Notes under the pieces: model-generated
Database searches by the model: none
The model's input: the letters and a program-made list of their open reading frames with translations, nothing else
Told to the model about the DNA's origin: nothing
Part shown: positions 8,810-17,562 of the stretch, one piece after another
Position numbering within the stretch: position 1 is the first letter of the stretch
Layout of the letters: each line of letters opens with the position of its first letter
Position numbers and translations under genes: made by a program
NCBI RefSeq assembly: GCF_030294945.1
Contig: NZ_AP018448.1
Location: 3,968,001 to 4,032,000 of the forward strand
Length of the DNA stretch: 64,000 nt
Reading direction: 5' to 3'
Source: Streptomyces graminofaciens
GTDB taxonomy: Bacteria; Actinomycetota; Actinomycetes; Streptomycetales; Streptomycetaceae

Positions 8810-10609
8810 TCAGAGCTCGTCGTGGCGCGCCTGGACGACGGGCGCGGTCGAGGCCCCCTTGCGGCGCTTCCTGTGGGTGTAGGCCTCGATGGCCTCCCAC
8901 AGCCCACGCCGGTCGACCTCCGGCCAGGGCTCGTCGGTGAAGTACAGCTCGGCGTAATGCGCGTGCCAGGGAAGGAAGTTGGACACGCGCAGCTCGCCGC
9001 TGGTACGCCACATCAGGTCGACGTCGGGCATGGCGTGGTGGGGCAGATGACTCGCGAAGAGCTGCTCGGAGACGCGGCCCGGGTCGATCTCGCCGGCCAA
9101 CGACGCACGGGCCAACGACGCGCCCGCTCGGGCGAGTTCGGCGCGGCCGCCGTAGTTGACACAGACATTGAGGGTGAGGCCCGTGCGGTGCCGGGTGGCG
9201 TGCTCCTGGCGGCGCAGGACCTCCACCACGTCCTCGGGGAGCCCGTCGGGGGAGCCCACCCAGCGCAGCCGTACGTCGTGCTGGAGCAGTTCGCCGTCGA
9301 GCAGTTCGGCGCGCATGATCGCGAAGAGCTTGGCGACCTCGTCGGGCGAGCGCTTCCAGTTCTCGGTGGAGAAGGCGTAGACCGTGAGGTGCTGGAGGCC
9401 GATCTCCAGGGCGCCCTGGACGACATCGCGCAACGCGACCGCTCCGGCGCGGTGGCCCTCGTCGCGCGGCAGACCGAGCGCGGTGGCCCAGCGGCCGTTG
9501 CCGTCCATGACGATCGCCACATGGTGCGGCAGCAGGGCGGCCGCTATCTCGGGCGGGCGTACGCCGTCGCGGTGCGGGCGCGGCGGCAGCGGCGGGTCGG
9601 CGACCGGCACCGGCTGCCACTCGGGGGTGTCCTCCGGGATGTCCACGGCGGACGGCTTGTCCGCCGCGACCGTCTCGGGCGGCAGGGTCAGCCGCCAGAC
9701 CACCGCGGCCCGGGCGCGGGACGGGCCGAGGATCCGCCACTGCTTGTGGCGGGGGACGCGTACCGGTCGGCTCAGTGCGTCGCCTCCGGCCCGCACGATC
9801 GCGTCCAGTTCGGCGCCGAACAGGTCGACGGTGGTGTCCAGGACGATCGCGGGCCCCAGCGGCAGCGTGCTCCGCAGGGCCCGGCGCGCCGCGTCCAGCC
9901 AGGCTCGCGCCTCGCCGGCGAGGTGGGTGATCAGCTCCCGGACGGCGGGGGTCCACCGGCGGGCGATCAGGTCGGCCGGGGTGACATCGAAGCGTTCGAG
10001 CACCTCGGTCGGGAGCCACACATGCCCGCCGTCGAGGTCCTCGGGGAGGTCGCGGAGCATGTCGGTGAGGAACAGGCCCTCCACGAAGCGGGTGAAGCCG
10101 GGCAGGTCCCTCAGGCGCACGGGCACGGGCATGCCACAGCGCGCCAGTATCCGCATGAGCTGTTCGGGCCAGCTGACGTTCTGGGCGTGGGCGCGCTCCC
10201 GCCACTCCTGCCAGGTCGCGACGCCCTCGCGGCCGTCGTCCTGCTGCACCGCGTCCAGCGCGCCGAGCAGATCGCCGAGGTCCAGCCCCCAGCGCCGCAC
10301 CGCGTCGGTCAGGGCCAGGCGGATCGGGTCGTCGCTGGTCCCGCTCGCCAGGTCGGCCTCCAGCGCGGCCCGCCATTCCCGGAGCTGGTTGCCCCGCTCC
10401 TGGGGAGTCTCGTCGGAGAAGTCGAGCAGGTCGTCGGCGTGGGCGAAGGCGGCGTACATGGCCCAGCACGCCGGTCGTACGGACGGCGGCATCAGGTCCA
10501 TCAGGGCGTGCTCGGTGGGCCTGGTCCGCCGGACCAGACTGCGGCACTCCTCGTAGGCGGCGTCGACCGCCGACGCTTTCGGCCCGGACCGCGCTGTGGT
10601 GCGACGCAA
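8810..10609 (-). CDS. Fused phytoene/squalene synthase-like and undecaprenyl diphosphate synthase-like protein
   Basis: A 599-residue fusion. Residues 1 to about 300 are a class I head-to-head prenyl synthase-like domain with Asp-rich motifs DDLLD at 59-63 and DMLRDLPED near 190. From about 360 a complete cis-prenyltransferase follows, with MDGNGRWA, GHRAGA, FSTENWKRS and RTSGELRVSNFLPW. A proline-rich linker joins them. Cis-prenyltransferases condense isopentenyl diphosphate to make long polyprenyl diphosphates for cell-wall carriers, or shorter specialised products. The start is TTG at 10609 with GAGGGG seven bases upstream. A separate essential UppS is expected elsewhere, so this one may serve terpenoid or carrier-lipid specialised metabolism. 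Confidence 0.8.
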   Translation of the reverse strand: MRRTTARSGPKASAVDAAYEECRSLVRRTRPTEHALMDLMPPSVRPACWAMYAAFAHADDLLDFSDETPQERGNQLREWRAALEADLASGTSDDPIRLALTDAVRRWGLDLGDLLGALDAVQQDDGREGVATWQEWRERAHAQNVSWPEQLMRILARCGMPVPVRLRDLPGFTRFVEGLFLTDMLRDLPEDLDGGHVWLPTEVLERFDVTPADLIARRWTPAVRELITHLAGEARAWLDAARRALRSTLPLGPAIVLDTTVDLFGAELDAIVRAGGDALSRPVRVPRHKQWRILGPSRARAAVVWRLTLPPETVAADKPSAVDIPEDTPEWQPVPVADPPLPPRPHRDGVRPPEIAAALLPHHVAIVMDGNGRWATALGLPRDEGHRAGAVALRDVVQGALEIGLQHLTVYAFSTENWKRSPDEVAKLFAIMRAELLDGELLQHDVRLRWVGSPDGLPEDVVEVLRRQEHATRHRTGLTLNVCVNYGGRAELARAGASLARASLAGEIDPGRVSEQLFASHLPHHAMPDVDLMWRTSGELRVSNFLPWHAHYAELYFTDEPWPEVDRRGLWEAIEAYTHRKRRKGASTAPVVQARHDEL

Positions 10610-10624
10610 GGGGAACCCCTCATA

Positions 10625-10728
10625 CCTTCGAACTGAGACCGATGGGACCGGCTCGGGTGACGTCGATCGGCTGCGATCGCTGTCACCCGAGCACTGCCGG
10701 AACCGCTGGAACCATTCGAAGGCAGTGC
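10625..10728. other. Nested inverted repeats between pnkp and the prenyltransferase gene
   Basis: Three perfect pairs of arms overlap here: CCTTCGAA (10625-10632) with TTCGAAGG (10715-10722); CTCGGGTGAC (10652-10661) with GTCACCCGAG (10682-10691); and GCACTGCC (10691-10698) with GGCAGTGC (10721-10728). The last two could be hairpins ending the RNA-repair operon transcript or a structured leader of the prenyltransferase. Some pairs exclude each other. Confidence 0.4.
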
Positions 10729-10814
10729 ACGGCCACGCCTGCTTGCGACATTATCAGCCGCAAAGTCGCCTCACAGGCGCGGGTGCGCCGGTCACGGAGG
10801 AGGGGTTTCTCCGC

Positions 10815-13439
10815 TCACAGTCGGGGGTCGACCGGCTCCGACTCCAGGGCCAGCACCCCGAACACCGCCTCGTGCACCCGCCACAGCGGCTCGCCCTCCG
10901 CCAGCCGGTCCAGGGCCTCGAGCCCCAGGGCGTACTCACGGATGGCCAGGGACCGCTTGTGGTTGAGGAACCGGCCGCGCAGCCGGGTGAGGTTCTCCGG
11001 CCGGGTGTACTCCGGGCCGTAGATGATCCGCAGGTACTCCCGGCCCCGGCACTTGATGCCCGGCTGCACCAGCCGCCCCTGCCCTCCCCCGCTCTCGGCT
11101 TCGCTCGGGCGGGGGCGCCCCACCCGTACGACGGCCTCGACGGGCTTGACGACCATGCCCTCGCCGCCGCGCCCGGTCATCTCCAGCCACCAGTCGATCC
11201 CGGCGCGTACGGACTCCTCGTCGCCGGTGTCGACGAAGAGGCGTCGCGTGGTCTGGAGCAGTCCGCTGCCGTCGTACTCGACGAGCCGGTCGATGAGGGC
11301 CAGCTGCTCGTCGTGCGGGAGGGCTGCGAGGCTGCGGCCCTGGACGGCGAGGATCTGGAAGGGGGCCAGCCGGACACCCTCCAGGCCGTCGGTCGTCCAG
11401 CAGTAGCGGCGGTACGCGTCGGTGAACGCGGCCGCGTCGGCGGCCCGCTCGCGCTGCTTGCCCAGCAGCTCGCCCACGTCGACGCCCCGTGCAGCCGCGC
11501 CCTCCAGGGCGGCCAGCGCGCCCGGGAACACCGCGCCCGAGGCGGCGCCGACGGCCGCGTACTGGGTGCGCAGCAGCCCGGACGCCTTCAGCGACCACGG
11601 CATCAGCTCGGCGTCGAGCAGCACCCAGTCGGTGTCCAGCTCCGCCCACAGGCCAGCCGCCTCCATCGCGTCGCGCACCCGGCCGAGGATCTCCTCGGTG
11701 CGGGCGGCGTCGTCGAAGAAGGGGCGGCCCGTACGGGTGTACAGGGACCCCGTGGGGCCTCCCCCACTCTCGGCTGCGCTCGAGCGGGAGGTGCCCCCAA
11801 CGCCGAAGCGCTCGCGGGCCGCGTCCGCGTCACGGCAGACCAGGGCGACGGCCCGCGACCCCATGTGCTTCTCCTCGCACACGACCCGCGCGACCCCGTC
11901 CTCCTTGTACTGCGCGAACGCCTCGGCCGGGTGCTCCAGGTAGCCCTCGATGTGCGAGGTGGCCGTGGGAGCCATGGTCGGCGGCAGGTACGGCAGCAGG
12001 CGCGGGTCGACCGCGAAACGGCTCATGACCTCCAGGGCGGCCGCCGCGTTCTCCTCGCGGACCGACACCCGGCCCGCGTGCCGGGTCTCGACGACCCGAC
12101 GGCCGTGCACGTCGGCCAGGGCCAGCGGACGGCCCTCGTGGCCGCCGGGCGCCTCGGAGGCGAGCGGCCTGGTCGGCTCGTACCAGACCTTCTCGGCCGG
12201 TACGTCGACCAGCTCGCGCTCCGGCCAGCGCAGCGCGGTGAGCTTGCCGCCGAAGACGGCGCCCGTGTCGAGGCAGATGGTGTTGTTCAGCCAGGTGGCG
12301 GTGGGCACGGGGGTGTGGCCGTAGACCACGGCCGCGCGGCCCCGGTAGTCCTCCGCCCACGGGTAGCGCACCGGCAGGCCGAACTCGTCGGTCTCGCCGG
12401 TGGTGTCGCCGTACAGGGCGTGGCTGCGCACCCGGCCGGAGGTACGGCCGTGGTACTTCTCCGGCAGACCGGCGTGGCAGACGACCAGGCGGCCGCCGTC
12501 GAGGACGTAGTGGCTGACGAGCCCGTCGATGAACTCGCGGACCTGCTTCTTGAACTCCTCGCTCTCGCCGTCCATCTGCCCGATGGTCTCGGCGAGGCCG
12601 TGGGTGTGCTGGACGTTGCGGCCCTTGAGGTAGCGGCCGTACTTGTTCTCGTGGTTGCCGGGCACGCAGAGCGCGTCGCCCGAGCCGACCATCGACATCA
12701 CGCGGCGCAGGACGCCCGGGCTGTCCGGGCCCCGGTCGACGAGGTCGCCGACGAAGACGGCCGTACGGCCCTCCGGGTGCACGCCGTCGACGTAGCCCAG
12801 CTTGCCGAGCAGCGACTCCAGTTCGCTCGCGCAGCCGTGGATGTCGCCGACGATGTCGAAGGGGCCGGTGAGGTGGGTGAGGTCGTTGAAGCGCTTCTCG
12901 GTGACGACCGTGGCGCTCTCGACGTCCTCCACGCCCCGCAGGACGTGCACCTTGCGGAAGCCCTCGCGCTCCAGGTGGCGCAGGGAGCGGCGGAGTTCGC
13001 GGGTGTGGCGCTGGATGACGCGGCGCGGCATGTCGGCGCGGTCGGTGCGGGACGCGTTGCGCTCGGCGCACACCTCCTCGGGCACGTCGAGGACGATGGC
13101 GATGGGCAGCACGTCGTGCTGCCTGGCCAGCTCGATCAGCTGCTTGCGGGACTCCTGCTGCACGCTGGTGGCGTCGACGACCGTACGGCGGCCGGCCGCG
13201 AGGCGCTTGCCCGCGATGTAGTGCAGGACGTCGAAGGCGTCCTTCGTCGCGCTCTGGTCGTTCTCGTCGTCGGAGACCAGGCCGCGGCAGAAGTCGGACG
13301 AGATGATCTCGGTGGGCTTGAAGTGCCGTCGGGCGAACGTCGACTTGCCCGAACCGGACGCGCCGATGAGGACGACGAGGGAGAGGTCGGTGACGGGGAG
13401 GGTGCGTCCCTCGGCCGTCTCGTCGGTGGTCTCGCTCAT
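10815..13439 (-). CDS. pnkp: Polynucleotide kinase-phosphatase-ligase of bacterial RNA repair
   Basis: An 874-residue three-module enzyme. The 5'-kinase has P-loop GASGSGKST at 26-34. A metallophosphoesterase follows with GDIHG near 195, GDLVDRGPDS and GNHEN. The C-terminal nucleotidyltransferase/ligase has EKHMGSR with predicted adenylated Lys at 524 and GEGMVVKP. It heals 2',3'-phosphate and 5'-OH ends of cleaved RNA and, with Hen1, seals them. The start overlaps the hen1 stop (ATGA), giving tight coupling. Two segments of the ligase module (about residues 548-562 and 773-787) are encoded by Streptomyces palindromic elements and look like tolerated insertions in surface loops. Confidence 0.93.
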   Translation of the reverse strand: MSETTDETAEGRTLPVTDLSLVVLIGASGSGKSTFARRHFKPTEIISSDFCRGLVSDDENDQSATKDAFDVLHYIAGKRLAAGRRTVVDATSVQQESRKQLIELARQHDVLPIAIVLDVPEEVCAERNASRTDRADMPRRVIQRHTRELRRSLRHLEREGFRKVHVLRGVEDVESATVVTEKRFNDLTHLTGPFDIVGDIHGCASELESLLGKLGYVDGVHPEGRTAVFVGDLVDRGPDSPGVLRRVMSMVGSGDALCVPGNHENKYGRYLKGRNVQHTHGLAETIGQMDGESEEFKKQVREFIDGLVSHYVLDGGRLVVCHAGLPEKYHGRTSGRVRSHALYGDTTGETDEFGLPVRYPWAEDYRGRAAVVYGHTPVPTATWLNNTICLDTGAVFGGKLTALRWPERELVDVPAEKVWYEPTRPLASEAPGGHEGRPLALADVHGRRVVETRHAGRVSVREENAAAALEVMSRFAVDPRLLPYLPPTMAPTATSHIEGYLEHPAEAFAQYKEDGVARVVCEEKHMGSRAVALVCRDADAARERFGVGGTSRSSAAESGGGPTGSLYTRTGRPFFDDAARTEEILGRVRDAMEAAGLWAELDTDWVLLDAELMPWSLKASGLLRTQYAAVGAASGAVFPGALAALEGAAARGVDVGELLGKQRERAADAAAFTDAYRRYCWTTDGLEGVRLAPFQILAVQGRSLAALPHDEQLALIDRLVEYDGSGLLQTTRRLFVDTGDEESVRAGIDWWLEMTGRGGEGMVVKPVEAVVRVGRPRPSEAESGGGQGRLVQPGIKCRGREYLRIIYGPEYTRPENLTRLRGRFLNHKRSLAIREYALGLEALDRLAEGEPLWRVHEAVFGVLALESEPVDPRL
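11081..11121. repeat. Streptomyces palindromic element inside pnkp, copy A
   Basis: CCCTCCCCCGCTCTCGGCT followed by TCGCTCGGGCGGGGG belongs to the same element family as 11754-11797 and 41977-42011. It is translated as a Ser/Glu/Gly-rich loop in the ligase domain. Confidence 0.6.
11754..11797. repeat. Streptomyces palindromic element inside pnkp, copy B
   Basis: GGCCTCCCCCACTCTCGGCT followed by GCGCTCGAGCGGGAGGTG carries the family core. It is in frame and encodes a Ser/Gly-rich stretch just before SLYTRTGRP of the ligase domain. Confidence 0.6.
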
Positions 13440-14998
13440 GCCGCCTTCGCCTCCTTCTCGTCGGTGTTGCGCTGCTTGAACACAGCCATCTGGGTGGGCG
13501 GTCCCACCTCGGGGTCGTCGGGTCCGACGGGCACGAACCCGACCTCGTAGCCGTGCCGTTCGGCCACCTTGGCCGCCCAGGTGCGGAACTCCTCGCGGGT
13601 CCACTCGAAGCGGTGGTCGCCGTGGCGGACGTGACCTGCGGGGAGGGTCTCCCAGCGGACGTTGTACTCGACGTTCGGGGTCGTCACGAGGACGGTGCGC
13701 GGGCGGGCCGCGCCGAACACCGCGTACTCCAGGGCGGGCAGCCGGGGCAGGTCGAGGTGCTCGATGACCTCGGAGAGCACGGCGGCGTCGTAGCCCTTGA
13801 GCCGGTTGTCGGTGTAGGCGAGGGAGCTCTGGAAGAGCTGGACGCGGGAGGCCTGGCGCTCGCCCATGCGGTCCAGCTTGAGGCGGCGGGACGCGATGGT
13901 GAGCGCGCGCATCGACACGTCCGTGCCGACGATCTCGGTGAAGCGGACGTCCTTGAGCAGCGCCTGCACGAGTTGACCCTGACCGCAGCCGAGGTCGAGC
14001 ACGCGGGCGGCGCCGGAGTCCTTGAGGGCGGCGATGATCGCCTCCCGCCGCAGCACGGCGAGCGGCGTCGCCTTCTCCTCGGCCCGGGTCTCCGCCTGCC
14101 CCTCTGCCTGGTTCTCCGCCTGGCCCTCCGTCTCGCCCTTCTCCGTCTCGCCGTTCTCTGTGTCGCTCTCCGTCTCGCTCTCCGTGTCGTCGACGGCGTT
14201 GTCGATCGCCTCGACCTCGCTGTCGTCGGCCTCGGCGAGTCGTACGAGTTCCAGGCGCTCCATGGCCTGCCGGGTCAGCGACCAGCGGCGGGACAGGTAA
14301 CGGCTGGTGATCAGCTTCTGCTCCGGGTGGTCCGGGAGCCAGCCCTCGCCCACCCTCAGCAGCTTGTCGACCTCGTCGGACGACACCCAGTAGTGCTTGG
14401 CGTCGTCGAGGACCGGCAGCAGGACATAGAGGTGGCGCAGCGCCTCGGCCAGGGTCAGCGACTCCGACTCCAGGACGAGCCGTACGTAACGGGAGTCGCC
14501 CCATTCCGGGAACTCGGTGTCCAGGGCGACCGCCTCGGCGGTGACCGTCCAGCCGAGCGGGGCGAAGAGCTTGCCGACCAGGTCGGGGCCGCCGCGGGCG
14601 GGCAGCGCCGGTATCTCCACGCGCAGCGGGCGGGCCTGCTCCGCCAATTCGGGCCGGGCCTTGCAGTGGCCGCGCATCGCGCTGGAGAAGACGTCGTTGA
14701 GGGCGACGGCGAGGAGCGAGGAGGCCGCGTACGGGCGGTCGTTGACGTACTGGGCGAGCGCCGCGTCGGGTGCGCCGCCGCGGCCCTTGCCCTTGCCGCG
14801 CCGGACCAGCGCCACCGCGTCCACCTCCAGCAGCAGCGCGGCCGTGCACCGCTCGGGGCCCGCCTCGGGATAGAGGACGTGCGCCTTGCCGTAGGAGGTG
14901 GAGAACGCCTGCGCCTTGTCGGGATGCTTGTGCAGCAGGAAGCCGAGATCGGTCGCGGGGCGCTCTGGGGTACCGGTGGTACTGATCGTCAGGAACAC
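13436..14998 (-). CDS. hen1: 3'-terminal RNA ribose 2'-O-methyltransferase Hen1
   Basis: A 520-residue protein. The N-terminal half (about 1-260) is the Hen1 N-terminal domain that also supports Pnkp ligation. The C-terminal half is an SAM methyltransferase with VLDLGCGQGQL near 340 and the metal-binding pattern SEVIEHLD and RHGDHRFEW. It methylates the 2'-OH at the repair junction of ribotoxin-cleaved tRNA, which prevents re-cutting. The two halves are joined by an unusually acidic low-complexity linker (about 265-310) built from repeated Glu/Thr/Ser and Ala/Glu units. It is the first gene of the hen1-pnkp operon and is divergent from the HEAT-repeat gene. Confidence 0.93.
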   Translation of the reverse strand: MFLTISTTGTPERPATDLGFLLHKHPDKAQAFSTSYGKAHVLYPEAGPERCTAALLLEVDAVALVRRGKGKGRGGAPDAALAQYVNDRPYAASSLLAVALNDVFSSAMRGHCKARPELAEQARPLRVEIPALPARGGPDLVGKLFAPLGWTVTAEAVALDTEFPEWGDSRYVRLVLESESLTLAEALRHLYVLLPVLDDAKHYWVSSDEVDKLLRVGEGWLPDHPEQKLITSRYLSRRWSLTRQAMERLELVRLAEADDSEVEAIDNAVDDTESETESDTENGETEKGETEGQAENQAEGQAETRAEEKATPLAVLRREAIIAALKDSGAARVLDLGCGQGQLVQALLKDVRFTEIVGTDVSMRALTIASRRLKLDRMGERQASRVQLFQSSLAYTDNRLKGYDAAVLSEVIEHLDLPRLPALEYAVFGAARPRTVLVTTPNVEYNVRWETLPAGHVRHGDHRFEWTREEFRTWAAKVAERHGYEVGFVPVGPDDPEVGPPTQMAVFKQRNTDEKEAKAA

Positions 14999-15185
14999 GG
15001 TGGGCTGGCCTCGAAGTCGGGTGCGAATCCGGTCGGCGAGTGCTCGTCAAGTGCGTTGCCAAGTGGCTCGTCGAGTCGGCGGTCGTGTGGACCGTCATGC
15101 CAACGTACCGACAAAACCGCAGGTGCACGCGGGATTTTTCATCCCTGCCGACCGGATTGTCAGTGCTGTCTGCCAGGATCCGGCC

Positions 15186-17420
15186 ATGGATCTCGCGGAT
15201 GTTCTCGACGGCCTCGACGACCGGCCCTGGGCCGCCCTGCAGCATGCCTACGGCAGCGCCGAGGACGTGCCCGACGGGCTGCGCGCGGTGGCGGGCGACG
15301 ACACGGAGGCGGCGAAGGAAGCGCTGTACGAGTTCTACGGCAACATCTGGCACCAGGGCACGGTGTACGCGGCGACGGTCGAGGCGGTGCCGTTCCTGGC
15401 GCGGCTGGCGGCGGCCGGATGCCACAGCGCGGAGCTGCTGGGCCTCCTCGGCTCGATAGCCGAGAGCGAGGACGCCCACGGGGTCGCGCCGGGCGCCTGC
15501 CGCGCGGCGGTCGTCGCGCAGCTGCCGCTGCTGCTGCCGCTGCTGGCCGCCGAGGACGCGCAGGTACGGCAGGCCGCGGCCTGGGCCATCGGGCACACCG
15601 GGGCCCAGGCCGAGGCCTGGCCCGGGCTGGAGCGCCGCTGGGCCGAGGAGCGGGGCGGGGTCGTGCGGGCGGAGCTGCTGGCCGCGATGGTCCGGCTGGA
15701 CCCGGCGGCGAGTGCGAAGGCGGCCACGGGGGCGCTGGATCCGGCGGGCCCGGCCGAGCTGCGTGTCGCGGGGGTGCTGGCCTGTCTGGACGCCGGGCTG
15801 CCGTGGGGCGTCGCGCATCACGACGCGGTGCTGTCGGTGCTGCCGGCCGACGAGTTGGTCTCCGAGCGGTTCGACGAGGAGCAGCGCGAGCCGCTGCGGG
15901 CCGTCGTCGACGCCCTGCTGCGACGGGACACGGACGAGGATCGGGAGGCCGCGTTCCGGCTGCTGGACGCGGCGTTGGGGAGGGAGGACCCGCAGGTCCG
16001 GGGTGAGGCGGTGTGGGCCGCGGACCACGCGTGCCTGGTCTCCCGTGCCGCTCCGGCGCGGCTGGTGCCCGCCCTGGTGCCGCTGCTCGACGATCCCCTG
16101 TCGGCGTCGTCCGTGCTGTCGTTGCTGGGCAAGGTGGCGGAGCAGGTGGGTCGTGCAGTGGTTCCGTCGCTCGTGCGGCTTGCGGGAGGCGGAGGGGACG
16201 GGGGCAGGGACAGGGACAGGGAGGGCGACGAGGACGGCGGCGATACGGCGGACCTTGCGTTGGCGCTGCTCGTGACCGTCGCGCCCGAGCGGGCCGCGGA
16301 GCTGCTCGCCGCCGAACTGCCCCGTCGGCCCCGCGCGCTGGCCGTCGCGGCCGGGGCGCGCGGCCCCGGGGAGAACACGAACGAGGTCGCGCTGCCCTTC
16401 TCGCCCGCGCTGCTCGACGCGGCCCGCCGACGTCTGGCCGACCCGGCGGTGACCGGCAACGAACCGATCCATCTGGCACTGCTGCTCGCGTTGTGGGGTG
16501 GGCGGGCCGCCGCCGCTGTGCCCCAATTGCTGGACGCGCTGCCACGCATACCGCTTGTCGGGCCCAAGGCCCTGGTGGCGCTGTGTCCCACCGAGGGAGC
16601 GGTCCGGGAGCGGGTCGAGAACGGCTTGCGCGAGGCGGCCCTGCGGGGCCCCGGGGACGGCCGACTCGCCTCGGCCCGGGCGCTGCACGAGCTGACCGGC
16701 GATGTACGTCCGCTGCTGGACGCGATACGGAACAAGGTGGCGGGCGGCGGCTACGGGGTGCGTGAGGCCGCGCAGGTGGCCGCCGGGCTCACTCCCGCGA
16801 CCGGCGTCGGTCCTGCCGCTGCCGAACTCGTACCCGCCCTGCGCGGCGCGCTCAGCGATCCGGCGCAGCAGCGGAACATGCCGCAGCTGGACGGTGACGT
16901 GGAGCTGGCCGGGGCGCTGTGGCGGCTCACCGGGGACACCACGGAGGCCGTGCGGGTCCTCGAAGGAGTCCTCGCGGAGGCCGGCGGGGCCTGGTTCCGG
17001 TGGACCGGGGTCCGGGCGGCCCGGCTGGCGGCACGGCTCGGTTCCACAGCGCGGCCGTTGCGCCCGGCACTGGAAGGGATGCTCACCGACCCGTTGCACG
17101 CCCCGGCCGCGACCCTCGCCCTGCTGGCCGCCCTGCCCGAGGAGGAACTGCGCGGCCAGCTGAACCGTACGGCCCTGGCCGACCTGGTCCTCGCCTCGGC
17201 GGAGGACGGCACCGACCCCGACGCCGCCTTCGAGGCCCTGACGGCTCTGGGCACCCGCGCCCTCACCACCGAGCAGCGACACAGGCTGGCCGCCCTGGCC
17301 GACCGCGATCCGAGGGTGGTGGATTCGGGCCTGGAGGACCAGATCATCCGCAAGGACGAGCGCCTCCGGACCCGGGCCCGGACGGTTCTGGCGGACCTCG
17401 GCGGGCGGGACGCGGGGTAG
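15186..17420 (+). CDS. HEAT-repeat protein
   Basis: A 744-residue solenoid made almost wholly of Ala/Leu-rich helical pairs typical of HEAT or PBS-lyase repeats, for example around QVRQAAAWAIGHTG. An Asp/Arg-rich low-complexity insert (GDGGRDRDREGDEDGGD) lies near residue 345. No catalytic domain or membrane segment is visible. Such proteins usually act as binding scaffolds. The ATG at 15186 is preceded by AGGA. It is divergent from hen1, with 187 bases between starts, so coregulation is possible but unproven. The cellular role is unknown. Confidence 0.8.
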   Translation: MDLADVLDGLDDRPWAALQHAYGSAEDVPDGLRAVAGDDTEAAKEALYEFYGNIWHQGTVYAATVEAVPFLARLAAAGCHSAELLGLLGSIAESEDAHGVAPGACRAAVVAQLPLLLPLLAAEDAQVRQAAAWAIGHTGAQAEAWPGLERRWAEERGGVVRAELLAAMVRLDPAASAKAATGALDPAGPAELRVAGVLACLDAGLPWGVAHHDAVLSVLPADELVSERFDEEQREPLRAVVDALLRRDTDEDREAAFRLLDAALGREDPQVRGEAVWAADHACLVSRAAPARLVPALVPLLDDPLSASSVLSLLGKVAEQVGRAVVPSLVRLAGGGGDGGRDRDREGDEDGGDTADLALALLVTVAPERAAELLAAELPRRPRALAVAAGARGPGENTNEVALPFSPALLDAARRRLADPAVTGNEPIHLALLLALWGGRAAAAVPQLLDALPRIPLVGPKALVALCPTEGAVRERVENGLREAALRGPGDGRLASARALHELTGDVRPLLDAIRNKVAGGGYGVREAAQVAAGLTPATGVGPAAAELVPALRGALSDPAQQRNMPQLDGDVELAGALWRLTGDTTEAVRVLEGVLAEAGGAWFRWTGVRAARLAARLGSTARPLRPALEGMLTDPLHAPAATLALLAALPEEELRGQLNRTALADLVLASAEDGTDPDAAFEALTALGTRALTTEQRHRLAALADRDPRVVDSGLEDQIIRKDERLRTRARTVLADLGGRDAG

Positions 17421-17464
17421 GGGCGAGCGGAGAGCCCTGTAGGGCGCCCGGGTCGTACGCCGGG

Positions 17465-17555
17465 TGCGGTATGTAGGCGGTTGCTCGCGCCCACGCGGCG
17501 GAGCCGCGGATCGGCGCAGGCCCGCGCCCCTGAAAGGACCGGGGCGCGGGTCTCC
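17465..17555. repeat. Streptomyces GC-rich intergenic element, copy 2
   Basis: On the minus strand the blocks CAGGGGCGCGGG, GCGGCTCCGCCGCGTGGG and CGCGAGCAACC appear in order. It lies between the convergent ends of the HEAT-repeat and LLM genes. The segment GCGCCCCTGAAAGGACCGGG can fold and may act as a two-way terminator. Confidence 0.55.
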
Positions 17556-17562
17556 GCAATCG

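Noticed and set aside
10815..17282. A single open frame of more than 2100 codons on the minus strand
   Set aside because: Only the part up to 13439 (Pnkp) carries homology. Upstream it runs out of frame through hen1 and antisense to the HEAT-repeat gene, a GC-bias artefact.
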